Positions 42,073 through 49,649 of a stretch of DNA of 49,649 nt are shown here, one piece after another (the first letter of the stretch is position 1; each line of letters begins with the position of its first letter). Source of the DNA: RGIG464 sp045643185. Lineage in GTDB: Bacteria; Myxococcota_A; Bradymonadia; UBA4248. The stretch is from the NCBI GenBank assembly GCA_045643185.1, contig JAZUKH010000083.1:1-49649 (forward strand). The letters run 5' to 3'. The position numbers were made by a program, and so were the translations under genes. Below the pieces are notes generated by a model, which worked only from the letters and a program-made list of their open reading frames with translations, searched no databases and was not told the DNA's origin.

Positions 42073-42545
42073 ATTGTTTGCCTTTAATCAAACGTGAAAT
42101 GGCGTGACATCAATGTGCCACAAAAGCCGGTGTATATCAAAAATCATACCAAAAACGAGACTTAGTTGGTTACTATTCAGCCGGGAAATCACATTTTGTT
42201 GTATTCTTGATATTTTGTTTTGGAGCAGGCATGGGCCTGCGGCACGCAGGGGGTTCGCAGGGCGCGCCCTTTTTTGTCGACCGTGTGGAACTCGCTTCGC
42301 TCAAACATGCCAACTTCAGGAACTATTAAGGCTGAACAAGTAACCTTAGCTGAGCTATGTGGCGCCAGAAAATAAATCGGCGAATCGCTGTGCGATCGAC
42401 GATTTGCGTCGGCCGTATTCGCGAAGCGAATAGGCCGAGCCAGAAAATGATAACCAGCCCTTGTCAGACGAATCGCTGTGCCTATTTTCTTTTGCCGTTG
42501 CTTTTTTGGCCTCCAATCGGGCCCGATCTATTTTGGAGTGAGAAT
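42073..42545. other. Intergenic region between divergent barrel gene and htpG
   Basis: It should hold the promoters of both neighbours. A nested hairpin CGGCCG-TATTCGCGAAGCGAATA-GGCCG lies at about 42409-42438, the same inner TATTCGCGAAGCGAATA as in the array after the activase gene. A direct repeat GCGAATCGCTGTGC / ACGAATCGCTGTGC occurs near 42382 and 42468. No CIRCE element (TTAGCACTC-N9-GAGTGCTAA) is seen, so heat-shock control by HrcA is not supported. Confidence 0.55.
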
Positions 42546-44540
42546 ATGGAAACATTTGAATTTAAATCAGAAACCAAAGAACTTCTTCACATGATGGCGC
42601 ATTCGCTGTACTCGAGCAAGGATGTGTGCCTTCGCGAGCTGATTTCGAATGCGTCGGACGCGCTTGATCGTCGTCGTTTCGAAGCCGTCAAGGATCCGTC
42701 GAAACTGACGGACGGCGAAACGCTCGAAATCAAGATTTGGGCAGACAAAGCGGCGCGTACCCTCACGATTGAAGATAACGGCGATGGCATGACGCGCGAC
42801 GAGCTCATCAGCAACCTCGGCACCATCGCGCACTCCGGCACCAAGGCCTTCATGGAAAACCTCAAAAAAGCCAATGAAGCCGACAAGGCCTCGCTGATCG
42901 GTCAGTTCGGTGTTGGTTTCTACTCCGTTTTTATTCTTGCCGACGACGTGACTGTCGTGACAAAACGCATCGGTCAGGACAAAGCCTATACCTTCAAATC
43001 CAGTGGTGACGGCACTTACACCATCGAAGAATGCCAGAAAGACACGTTCGGTACGCGCATCATCATGAATCTGCGTCCGAGCGATGAAGAAGATAAACTT
43101 TCGGATTTTACCGATCAGTGGATCATTAAAGAAACCGTCAAGAAATACAGCGATTTCGTGCAGTATCCGATCATGGTCGAATGCGAACACACGCACCATC
43201 GCGAAGGCGTCGCCGAAGAGGAAGGTCATGATGCCTCGACGTGCAATGATCCGACGCATCAAGTCACCGAAAAGACCTGGGAGCAGGCCAACTCGATGAA
43301 AGCCATCTGGCTCAAGGACGAAAAAGACGTCAAAGACGAAGAATATAATGAATTCTACAAGAATCTGACCTACGACTGGACCGATCCGTTGCAGCGCATC
43401 GTCATCAAGGCCGAAGGTTCGATGGAATATCGCGGCATCATCTTCGTGCCGGCCCGCGCGCCGTTCGATATGAACTATCGCGACGCCAAATACGGTTTGC
43501 GTCTGCACGCGCAGCACGTCCTTATCATGGACAAATGCGCCGAACTGCTGCCCGATTACCTCCGCTTCGTCAAAGGTGTCGTCGATTCCAGCGACCTCAA
43601 CCTCAATATGTCGCGTGAAATTCTTCAGAAAGACCGCATGATCGGCAAAATTAAAAAGCACGTGACCAAAAAAGTTCTCGATGCCATTGAGAACCTCATG
43701 ACGAATGATGCCGATAAATACAATACGTTCTGGGAACAGTACGGACGTGCCATCAAAGAAGGTGCCGGCAGCGACTACGACAACAAAGAGCGTCTGCTCA
43801 AACTCATGAAGTTCGCTTCGACGAATACGATCGCTGAAGATGCCAAGGCCGAAGGCGACAACAAAAAAGCTTCCATGACGACGTTTGAAGCCTATGTCGC
43901 GGGTATGAAACCCGATCAGGACGCTATCTACGCCATCACGGGCGAATCGGTCGACGTTCTGCGCAATTCACCGCACCTCGAAGCCTTCACGCAGAAAGGC
44001 TACGAAGTTCTCTTCTTCACCGATCCCTACGATGAGATCCTGTTCAGCAACATTCAGCAATACAAAGAGAAGAAGATCGTCTTCATCGGTCGCGGCGAAG
44101 TCGAACTGGGCACCGAAGAAGAAAAGAAAGCCAATCGCGAAAAGCTCGAATCACAGCAGAAAGACTTCAACGACCTGATGAACGCCCTCAAAGACAAACT
44201 CGGTGACGAAGTCGAAAGTGTTCGTCTGTCGGCGCGTTTGACCTCAAGCCCGGCCTGCCTCGTGAGCCAGGATGGCGATATGTCGCCGCAGCTTCAGCGC
44301 CTCATCTCGAAGATGGGCAACAGCGCTATGCCTCAGACCAAACGCATTCTTGAGATCAACCCGAATCACCCGTTGCTCGCCAAATTGTTGACCAAATACA
44401 GCGCCAACGCCAATGATCCGTTCATCGGCAAATTCGCCCATCTGCTTTATGGTCAGTCGCTGTTGGCAGAAGGCTCGCCGCTTCCTGATCCTGTCGAATA
44501 CACCAAACTCGTCACCGAATTGATGGTCGACGCGCTTTAA
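42546..44540 (+). CDS. htpG: Chaperone protein HtpG (HSP90)
   Basis: ATG at 42546 with GGAG at seven bases, giving METFEFKSETKELLHMMAHSLYSSKDV. The GHKL ATPase domain is complete: LISNASDALDRRRF, DNGDGMTRDELISNLGTIAHSG and GQFGVGFYSVF. The middle domain has the catalytic-loop region with NMSREILQ. Length 664 aa is somewhat above the usual 610-640. The excess includes a Glu/His-rich insertion with two Cys at about residues 210-240 (CEHTHHREGVAEEEGH, STCNDPTHQ), in the place of the charged linker. It folds client proteins under stress. The long GC hairpin upstream and lack of CIRCE leave regulation open. Confidence 0.96.
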   Translation: METFEFKSETKELLHMMAHSLYSSKDVCLRELISNASDALDRRRFEAVKDPSKLTDGETLEIKIWADKAARTLTIEDNGDGMTRDELISNLGTIAHSGTKAFMENLKKANEADKASLIGQFGVGFYSVFILADDVTVVTKRIGQDKAYTFKSSGDGTYTIEECQKDTFGTRIIMNLRPSDEEDKLSDFTDQWIIKETVKKYSDFVQYPIMVECEHTHHREGVAEEEGHDASTCNDPTHQVTEKTWEQANSMKAIWLKDEKDVKDEEYNEFYKNLTYDWTDPLQRIVIKAEGSMEYRGIIFVPARAPFDMNYRDAKYGLRLHAQHVLIMDKCAELLPDYLRFVKGVVDSSDLNLNMSREILQKDRMIGKIKKHVTKKVLDAIENLMTNDADKYNTFWEQYGRAIKEGAGSDYDNKERLLKLMKFASTNTIAEDAKAEGDNKKASMTTFEAYVAGMKPDQDAIYAITGESVDVLRNSPHLEAFTQKGYEVLFFTDPYDEILFSNIQQYKEKKIVFIGRGEVELGTEEEKKANREKLESQQKDFNDLMNALKDKLGDEVESVRLSARLTSSPACLVSQDGDMSPQLQRLISKMGNSAMPQTKRILEINPNHPLLAKLLTKYSANANDPFIGKFAHLLYGQSLLAEGSPLPDPVEYTKLVTELMVDAL

Positions 44541-44548
44541 TTGCGAGA

Positions 44549-44595
44549 CGGCGCCCATTCCGGGCGCCGACTTATCAACATTATAATATAATGTT
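44549..44595. repeat. Two palindromes between convergent htpG and miaA
   Basis: CGGCGCCC-attcc-GGGCGCCG (44549-44569) and the perfect palindrome AACATTATA-a-TATAATGTT (44577-44595). Neither is followed by a T-run; together they may still stop or process the two converging transcripts. Confidence 0.5.
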
Positions 44596-44603
44596 CCCTC
44601 GTG

Positions 44604-45569
44604 CTACGCTTCGTCCACGATGGGGATATTGTCGAACAACACGTCGTCGCCGGCCAAAAAACGTTGACAGGCTTCGACGACGGCGCGGAATTCGACGTCA
44701 TTTAACGGCATTCTGATCCAGTGCACATCTTTGTCGGCACGGAACCAGGTGAGCTGACGCTTGGCAAAGCGCCGCGTTTCACGCTTGGCATCGTCTAACG
44801 CCTGTTCAAAGCTGCATTCGCCACGAAGTGCCGCTGCGGCCTGTTTGTAACCGAGTGCCTTGACCGGCAGCTCGTTGGCGTTAAGACCGTGTTCCAGTAA
44901 CATGCGCGTTTCTTCGACGATGCCGGTCGCCCACATTTCATCAAGACGCTTCTCGATTTTTTCATAAAGCGACTCGCGTGGACGCCAACAGCCAAAGCAC
45001 AGGCGCTCGTAACGGTTTTCTTTAAACCCGTGCTCGGCCTGCTGTTCACTCAGTTTTTTGCCCGTCATAATGTAAACTTCCAGCGCTCGTTCGATACGCA
45101 CCCAGTCGGTGGGCATGATCTTGTCGGCCGCTTGCGGGTCGATCTGACGAAGGCGCTCAAACATCGCCGGTTGGCCCAATTCATCACGTTCCGCGCGCAG
45201 CCTGGCTCGAATCGCGTCGTCGCGCGACGGCGCTTCCAAAATGCCATGCAAGATCGTGCGATGATACAACCCAGTGCCGCCTGAAATCAGCGCGTGATGC
45301 CCGCGCGCCGCAATCGCTTTCAACGTGTCATCGGCATATTGCGCAAAGGCCGAGGCGTCCATAGGCGGCCCCAGTGGAATCAGGTCAATGCCGTGGATCG
45401 GCAGACGCGCTTGCTGTTCCGGGGAAGGCTTGTCCGTGCCGATCGCCAGGTCGCGGTAGACCTGCATCGAGTCGACGTTGATCATTTCGGCACCAAGCGC
45501 GACACCCAGTTCGACCGAAAAATTCGTTTTGCCACAGGCCGTCGGGCCTACGATTTGGATAATACGCAT
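44604..45569 (-). CDS. miaA: tRNA dimethylallyltransferase
   Basis: Transfers a dimethylallyl group to A37 of tRNAs reading UNN codons. The P-loop VGPTACGKTNFSVELG is at the N-terminus, followed by INVDSMQVYRDLAIGTDKPS, ISGGTGLYHR and, near the end, RRFAKRQLTWFR, all hallmarks of MiaA. Length 321 aa (usual about 300-320). It stands between converging htpG and the coaE terminator, probably transcribed alone. Confidence 0.96.
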   Translation of the reverse strand: MRIIQIVGPTACGKTNFSVELGVALGAEMINVDSMQVYRDLAIGTDKPSPEQQARLPIHGIDLIPLGPPMDASAFAQYADDTLKAIAARGHHALISGGTGLYHRTILHGILEAPSRDDAIRARLRAERDELGQPAMFERLRQIDPQAADKIMPTDWVRIERALEVYIMTGKKLSEQQAEHGFKENRYERLCFGCWRPRESLYEKIEKRLDEMWATGIVEETRMLLEHGLNANELPVKALGYKQAAAALRGECSFEQALDDAKRETRRFAKRQLTWFRADKDVHWIRMPLNDVEFRAVVEACQRFLAGDDVLFDNIPIVDEA

Positions 45570-45587
45570 AACTTGTTAAAATTTTTG

Positions 45588-45614
45588 TTAAAAATCCGTC
45601 ACATTTTGTGACGG
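45588..45614 (-). terminator. Likely terminator of the rnhB-ridA-phaR-coaE group
   Basis: CCGTCAC-aaaat-GTGACGG on the minus strand (seven-pair stem, 45596-45614) followed by ATTTTTAAC. It lies 150 bp after coaE and just before miaA, so it could instead be an attenuator-like hairpin in the miaA leader. Confidence 0.5.
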
Positions 45615-45765
45615 CTTGGCAATATATAAGATGGGGGAATGTAATTGGGCCTACATGTCGGTGTTTTTTATCTACCAACCTAGTCGGTCTTGCGCCCTGG
45701 CCCAAGGTTAAGTCACCTTCCACGGACTGCACGTCTCTGACATGGGAACAACGTGTTTTGCCAGG

Positions 45766-46338
45766 TCAAAGCCCGAAGATGCGGTCGATCTGTCGATAAA
45801 CCAGTTCGAGGTCACCGACATTGTATAAAACGGCGTCGGCGCGTCTTAGTCGTTCGGCGTCGGTGAACTGAGCGCGCAGACGTTGCACGGCGCGTTCACG
45901 CGTCGTGTGATCGCGCGCAATGATGCGCGCGATGCGCGCCGGTTCAGGAGCAACGACGACGACGGAGCGCTCAACCAGGTCCTGCCAATCGGCTTCGAAG
46001 AGCAACGCAGCATCGAGAACGACGCGGCGCGGCGCAGCCTGGATGCGCGCGGCAGCCAGCGCGCGCATGACCGGTCGCATGATCGCGTTGAGCGTCGCCA
46101 ACTGCGCAGCATCGCTAAAAACAACAAGACCGAGTCGTTTGCGGTCGATCTGACGGTCGGGCAGCATAATGTCGTCGCCAAAGGCACGCACCAAGTCATC
46201 GTGCGCCACAATGTACGCGTCGCCCGTCAGTTGGTCGGCATCCACGACGTCAAAACCGTGCTGCGCCAGGTAGCGCGAACAAACGGATTTGCCGCTGCCA
46301 ATGCCGCCCGTCAAACCAAATCTAGTAACGCTCGTCAT
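45766..46338 (-). CDS. coaE: Dephospho-CoA kinase
   Basis: Last step of CoA synthesis, phosphorylating the 3' hydroxyl of dephospho-CoA. The P-loop is FGLTGGIGSGKSV; DADQLTGDAY, VVLDAALLFEADW and RIIARDHTTRERAVQR follow in the family order. Length 190 aa (usual about 200). ATG at 46338 is preferred; an upstream in-frame ATG would extend further into phaR. It overlaps the phaR 3' end by 17 bp. Confidence 0.94.
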   Translation of the reverse strand: MTSVTRFGLTGGIGSGKSVCSRYLAQHGFDVVDADQLTGDAYIVAHDDLVRAFGDDIMLPDRQIDRKRLGLVVFSDAAQLATLNAIMRPVMRALAAARIQAAPRRVVLDAALLFEADWQDLVERSVVVVAPEPARIARIIARDHTTRERAVQRLRAQFTDAERLRRADAVLYNVGDLELVYRQIDRIFGL

Positions 46339-46897
46339 CTTTCTTTTCGAGCGCTTCAAGGCGCTGTTTCAGGTCGTTCACTTCGGCTTCAAGCTGCTCG
46401 ACCCGTTGAAACAACAGGTATGACAGCAATTTTTCGTCGGAAGACTGTTTGAGCGTTTCGAGACGCTGCAGAATCGAAGGCGAAGCTTCGGGCGCCTTGT
46501 CTTCGACACGGCTGTTTTCGGAAGGCGCCGGTTCTGGCGCCGCAGCCGATTCACCATCGACATGGCGTTTGAAACGCTCAACCTGCTTTTCAACCTGACG
46601 AAGCGCTTCGTCACGGATCTGCTGTACTGGCACACTGATGCGCTGCAAAAGAATTTCAGCCTGCGTCTGAACCAGGTTGTAAATGCCCTTTTGCTTCTGC
46701 TTTTGCTGCGCCATCAGGATCTGGGTCATCGTGACTTCGGTCAAGTCGGCGTGCGTGTCATTGTCGAGAACTTTGATCGTTTCACCCTGACGGATCAGTT
46801 CACCCAGTTCCGTAAGCGTGACATAGCGCGAGTGCTCGGTATCGTACAGCTTACGATTGCTATAACGTTTAATGGTGATGGTCTTGTTGTCGTCCAT
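46322..46897 (-). CDS. phaR: PhaR-like polyhydroxyalkanoate synthesis regulator (191 aa)
   Basis: Residues 1-65 match the PHB/PHA accumulation regulator DNA-binding domain: IKRYSNRKLYDTEHSRYVTLTELGELIRQGE, then VLDNDTHADLTEVTMTQIL. The rest is a helical, Gln/Glu-rich segment ending in a coiled coil (about 150-185, RVEQLEAEVNDLKQRLEALEKK). PhaR proteins bind PHA and repress phasin genes. No PHA synthase or phasin is in the window, so it may have a broader role. It is nine bases downstream of ridA and overlaps coaE by 17 bp. Confidence 0.88.
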   Translation of the reverse strand: MDDNKTITIKRYSNRKLYDTEHSRYVTLTELGELIRQGETIKVLDNDTHADLTEVTMTQILMAQQKQKQKGIYNLVQTQAEILLQRISVPVQQIRDEALRQVEKQVERFKRHVDGESAAAPEPAPSENSRVEDKAPEASPSILQRLETLKQSSDEKLLSYLLFQRVEQLEAEVNDLKQRLEALEKKDDERY

Positions 46898-46906
46898 AAT
46901 GCGTAA

Positions 46907-47290
46907 TTATTCCGGATAAACGGCGATGGCTTCGATCTCAACGAGGGCTTTTTTGGGAAGTCGCGCAACTTCGACACAGGAACGTGCCGGAGCCGCGTCT
47001 TTGAAGACCGCACCATAAAGTTCATTGACGCGGGCAAAATCGTCGAGGTCTTTCAAAAAGACCGTCGTTTTGACAACATGCGTGTAGTCGAGTCCCATCG
47101 AGTTAAGGATGGCACCAAGGTTATCGAGCGATTGACGCGTCTGGGCGTCAAGACCTTCACGAAGCGCGCCGGATTGCGGGTCCAACCCAAGGCAGCCACT
47201 CACAAAAACGAGGTTGCCAACGCGAACTGCTTGTGAATACGGACCGATCGCGCGCGGCGCGTTGTCAGTGCTAATGATGATCTTTTCCAT
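46907..47290 (-). CDS. ridA: RidA-family enamine/imine deaminase
   Basis: 127 aa, full family length. It contains APRAIGPYSQAV, LVFVSGCLGLDP, VVKTTVFLKDL, and the key Arg in PARSCVEVARLPKKALVEIEAIA. RidA hydrolyses reactive 2-aminoacrylate and related enamines made by PLP enzymes. ATG at 47290 has AAGGA six bases upstream; an ATG six bases earlier overlaps that site. It lies between rnhB and phaR on the same strand. Confidence 0.94.
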   Translation of the reverse strand: MEKIIISTDNAPRAIGPYSQAVRVGNLVFVSGCLGLDPQSGALREGLDAQTRQSLDNLGAILNSMGLDYTHVVKTTVFLKDLDDFARVNELYGAVFKDAAPARSCVEVARLPKKALVEIEAIAVYPE

Positions 47291-47331
47291 AACCATTCCT
47301 TTATGCGAATTTAATTCAACAATAATCCGAG

Positions 47332-47354
47332 ATAACGAAATATAATTTCGTTAT
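47332..47354. repeat. AT-rich hairpin spanning the rnhB stop codon
   Basis: ATAACGAAAT-ata-ATTTCGTTAT is a perfect ten-pair stem with a three-base loop that includes the rnhB TAA (47351-47353). No T-run follows; it may tune expression or RNA processing between rnhB and ridA. Confidence 0.55.
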
Positions 47355-48055
47355 TTAACCTTAAAGCTTCGTCGATGGATCGGGCAAAAGCCCAGTTCGT
47401 GAATGGCATCCCTATGAGCCTGCGTCGGGTAACCAGCGTGTTTTGCGAAGCCATAGCCCGGGTAGATTTTATCATATTCGGCCATGAGTTGATCACGGTG
47501 AACCTTAGCAATGATGGACGCAGCCGCAATGTTCCAAGAGCGCGCATCGCCTTTTACGAATGCCTCCTGAGGATAGACGAGTTCTGGAATGCGTTTATTC
47601 CCGTCGACGGCAACGAAAACGTTGGCTTTTGCGAGCGCGTCCGCATTGGGCGAGGAGAATAACGACTTTTGAATGCCACCAGCCCGGGTCACAATGAGTT
47701 TTTTTTCACTCAACCTTTTGACAACTTCGCCGACAGCCATGCGCATAGCCGTCAAACTCGCCATCAAGATATTTATGCGATCGATCTCTTCTGGCGGCAG
47801 ATCAACGATGGCATAGGCAGCCGCCGTTTGTTCGATCTGCGGAACGAGCGCTTCACGCGTTTTGGCCGTTAGTTTTTTGGAATCGTTCAACAGCGCAAAA
47901 AGCGGTGTCTGAGCATCCAGATCAATCGGAAATGCCACGCAGGCCGCCGTCACGGGTCCAGCCAGTGGGCCACGTCCCACTTCGTCACAGCCCAGGATCC
48001 AGCGATGGGCGTCGGTCTGCAAAAGTTCGTTTTCGATGCATTCTAGCGTATTCAT
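47351..48055 (-). CDS. rnhB: Ribonuclease HII
   Basis: Cleaves the RNA strand at ribonucleotides in DNA. ILGCDEVGRGPLAGPV carries the first catalytic Asp-Glu (about residues 24-25); NDSKKLTAKTRE and KGDARSWNIAAASIIAKVHRD with the later acidic residues follow, and YGFAKHAGYPTQAHRDAI is the family C-terminus. Length 234 aa (usual about 200-230). It is the first gene of the leftward group rnhB-ridA-phaR-coaE. Confidence 0.95.
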   Translation of the reverse strand: MNTLECIENELLQTDAHRWILGCDEVGRGPLAGPVTAACVAFPIDLDAQTPLFALLNDSKKLTAKTREALVPQIEQTAAAYAIVDLPPEEIDRINILMASLTAMRMAVGEVVKRLSEKKLIVTRAGGIQKSLFSSPNADALAKANVFVAVDGNKRIPELVYPQEAFVKGDARSWNIAAASIIAKVHRDQLMAEYDKIYPGYGFAKHAGYPTQAHRDAIHELGFCPIHRRSFKVK

Positions 48056-48171
48056 AAGTTTTCCCAGGGTCGCATCTTACATCCGTCTCGATCTACGCGG
48101 CCGCGTTACATTAACACGATTACGCGAGCTGACAAGGACTAAAATAGTGTGTTTTTTTGGCCCTGTTCACC

Positions 48172-48200
48172 TTGTTTATTGGACGCGTTACGCTTATAAG
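48172..48200 (+). promoter_or_regulatory. Candidate sigma-70 promoter of metK
   Basis: TTGTTT (48172-48177), 17-base spacer, TATAAG (48195-48200), about 85 bases before the metK start. The leader after it holds the small hairpin GGAAC-N9-GTTCC. No known SAM riboswitch consensus is recognised. Confidence 0.4.
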
Positions 48201-48285
48201 GGCGCGGGTTTTTGGGCTGGCTGCACAAGGTGTGCGCCGGAACAAATAACTGGTTCCCGTACTACTTTTTTGTAAGGATTTTAAC

Positions 48286-49449
48286 ATGTCAAAAAAAGAT
48301 TTTTTGTTTACGAGTGAGTCCGTCACAGAAGGGCATCCCGATAAGATGGCTGACCAGGTCAGCGACGCCGTTCTTGATGCGATCATCGAAAAAGATCCTC
48401 ACGCCCACGTCGCGTGTGAATCGCTGCTCAAAACCGGTCTGATCATCGTTGCCGGCGAAATTACAACATCCACTTGGGTGGATATCCCTGAGATCGCGCG
48501 CAATACCGTCAAAAAGATCGGTTACGACAGCTCAAATAAAGGTTTTGACTACAGCACGTGCGGCGTGATGGTCGCGGTCGAAGGTCAGAGCCACGACATC
48601 AACCAGGGCGTCGACGTTTCGAAAGGCATCGTCAAAGAACAAGGCGCTGGCGACCAAGGCCTCATGTTCGGTTTTGCGTGCGATGACACGCCCGAATTCA
48701 TGCCCGCGCCTATCATGTATGCCCACCAGCTGACGCGCAAACTCTCCCAGATCCGTAACGACGGCAAAGTCGACTTCCTCCGTCCCGACGGCAAAAGCCA
48801 GGTGAGCGTTCGCTACGTCGACGGCAAAGTTCACTCCATCGATACCGTCGTCATTTCGACACAGCACGCGGAATCCGTGTCAAACGAAACGCTTCGTGAA
48901 GCGATCATGGATCTCGTGATCAAAGATACCCTCCCCGCCAACCTCTTGACGAAAGACACCAAGTATTTCATCAACCCGACCGGCCGCTTCGTGATCGGTG
49001 GCCCGCAGGGCGATTGCGGTCTGACCGGCCGTAAAATCATCGTCGATACCTACGGCGGTATGGGCCGTCACGGCGGTGGCGCCTTCTCGGGAAAAGACCC
49101 CTCCAAGGTCGATCGCAGCGCCTGCTATATGGCCCGTTACATTGCCAAAAACATCGTCGCAGCCGGACTCGCCCGCCGCGCCGAGGTCCAGCTCGCTTAC
49201 GCCATCGGCGTCGCTGAACCCGTGTCCGTCCTCGTCGACACCTTCGGCACCGCCACCATCGATGAAGCCATCATCGAACAGCGCGTTCGCAATACCTTCA
49301 AACTCAAACCCGCTGGCATCATCGAATCTCTCGATCTGCTCCGCCCGATCTACTCACCGACCGCTGCCTTCGGACACTTCGGACGCAAAGCCGAAAATGG
49401 CCTCTTCACATGGGAACGCACCGATAAAGTCGATGCCCTCAAAGGCTAA
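48286..49449 (+). CDS. metK: S-adenosylmethionine synthetase
   Basis: Makes S-adenosylmethionine from methionine and ATP. It contains SESVTEGHPDKMADQVSDA at the N-terminus, QGAGDQGLMFGFA, the P-loop-like GGGAFSGKDPSKVDRSA and DTFGTATIDE. Length 387 aa (usual about 384). AAGGA lies about eight bases before the ATG. It is preceded by its own leader region and followed by a short hairpin. Confidence 0.97.
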   Translation: MSKKDFLFTSESVTEGHPDKMADQVSDAVLDAIIEKDPHAHVACESLLKTGLIIVAGEITTSTWVDIPEIARNTVKKIGYDSSNKGFDYSTCGVMVAVEGQSHDINQGVDVSKGIVKEQGAGDQGLMFGFACDDTPEFMPAPIMYAHQLTRKLSQIRNDGKVDFLRPDGKSQVSVRYVDGKVHSIDTVVISTQHAESVSNETLREAIMDLVIKDTLPANLLTKDTKYFINPTGRFVIGGPQGDCGLTGRKIIVDTYGGMGRHGGGAFSGKDPSKVDRSACYMARYIAKNIVAAGLARRAEVQLAYAIGVAEPVSVLVDTFGTATIDEAIIEQRVRNTFKLKPAGIIESLDLLRPIYSPTAAFGHFGRKAENGLFTWERTDKVDALKG

Positions 49450-49460
49450 TTCACAATTCA

Positions 49461-49492
49461 CGCGTTGCTTTGCTGCATAACGCGTACTTTTT
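49461..49492 (+). terminator. Possible weak terminator of metK
   Basis: CGCGTT and AACGCG (49461-49466, 49479-49484) with a 12-base loop, then TACTTTTTAT. The stem is only six pairs. Confidence 0.4.
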
Positions 49493-49589
49493 ATGAGTAG
49501 GGGGAAGTCGGCAGATTATCGTTTCAAATGCATAAAATGAAGAAAGACCGCATCAATCCGGTGTATGATGATTTGAACAGCTACTCATA
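49492..49589. repeat. Short inverted repeat flanking the IS30-like leader
   Basis: TATGAGTAG (49492-49500) and CTACTCATA (49581-49589) are perfect nine-base inverted copies 80 bases apart, the second just before the SD of the partial transposase gene. It could be a regulatory fold of the element's leader. Confidence 0.4.
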
Positions 49590-49599
49590 CGGAGGTTTG

Positions 49600-49649
49600 A
49601 TGCGATCATTTACCCATTTTACTTTAAACGAACGAGAAGTGCTACACCA
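49600..49649 (+). CDS. Start of an IS30-like transposase gene, cut by the window edge
   Basis: GGAGG lies four bases before the ATG. The 16 visible residues read MRSFTHFTLNEREVLH, which resembles the (Y/F)THLTLEERE opening of IS30-family DDE transposases. The rest is outside the window, so catalytic residues cannot be checked. The insertion sequence's left end should lie within 49490-49600, but no terminal repeat can be defined with one end only. Confidence 0.55.
   Translation, partial: MRSFTHFTLNEREVLH

Noticed and set aside
42073..42545. Upstream-extended start for htpG (from 42357)
   Set aside because: The extra 63 residues run through hairpin DNA and match nothing in HSP90; the ATG at 42546 has a good SD and gives the standard N-terminus.
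42300..42545. CIRCE element controlling htpG
   Set aside because: No TTAGCACTC-N9-GAGTGCTAA or close match is present; TTAGCTGAGCTA near 42345 is too short.
45615..45765. tRNA or small RNA gene between coaE and miaA
   Set aside because: No cloverleaf, T-loop GTTCRANNC or acceptor stem can be formed; the gap holds only a half copy of the GAGACG core and a terminator-like hairpin.
48056..48285. SAM riboswitch upstream of metK
   Set aside because: No SAM-I (such as the CTTATCAAGAG box), SAM-II or other known SAM/SAH riboswitch consensus is recognisable; only one small hairpin is seen.

Overview
The window is a piece of a Gram-negative bacterial chromosome with roughly balanced to slightly GC-rich composition. 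It probably comes from a myxobacteria-like or Bradymonadales-like (former deltaproteobacterial) lineage. The evidence is one predicted surface protein ending in a MYXO-CTERM-like tail, many lipoproteins with clear lipoboxes, FG-GAP/PKD and Cys-rich (Dickkopf-like) modules on surface proteins, and a very large PilY1-like pilus-tip protein. The 1419-residue 2-hydroxyacyl-CoA dehydratase activase-type protein suggests anaerobic metabolism. The taxonomic call is inference; there is no rRNA or tRNA in the window.

Layout. Positions 1-8131 hold a leftward run of envelope proteins: a lipoprotein, two neighbours sharing a C-terminal domain, and a 1151-residue FG-GAP/PKD lipoprotein. Positions 8389-13285 hold a second leftward group: a lipoprotein and an acyl-CoA dehydrogenase that overlap by 17 bp, then a TPR/propeller protein coupled by an ATGA overlap to an HtrA-like protease. 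Positions 13592-15942 hold a PPC-like lipoprotein and a PP2C phosphatase. Next come rpsT, an exported protein, aspA, an SUMF1-like exported protein with rsmE, and an HTH-Fic gene preceded by three long palindromic operator-like repeats. Positions 22265-32852 run leftward: acyl-CoA ligase, the giant PilY1-like protein, a diacylglycerol-kinase-like enzyme, and a small secreted protein of six Cys-xYNG repeats. Rightward genes follow: a shortened biotin-carboxylase-like protein and the 1419-residue activase. After these are a Cys-rich beta-helix surface protein, an outer-membrane-barrel-like protein, htpG, miaA, a housekeeping cluster rnhB-ridA-phaR-coaE, metK, and the start of an IS30-like transposase cut by the window edge.

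Between genes there is a striking amount of palindromic DNA. One family of about 75-120 bp has constant flanks around a variable central hairpin (four copies). A second 107-bp dispersed repeat has two copies. A GAGACG-type palindromic core recurs at the tips of hairpins whose outer stems are unrelated. One tandem pair differs by a 30-base palindromic insertion exactly in the hairpin tip. Together these look like hairpins that grow or exchange at the apex, and they are the least conventional signal in the window, along with the Fic operator array and the approximately 780-residue Cys-rich insertion in the PilY1-like protein.
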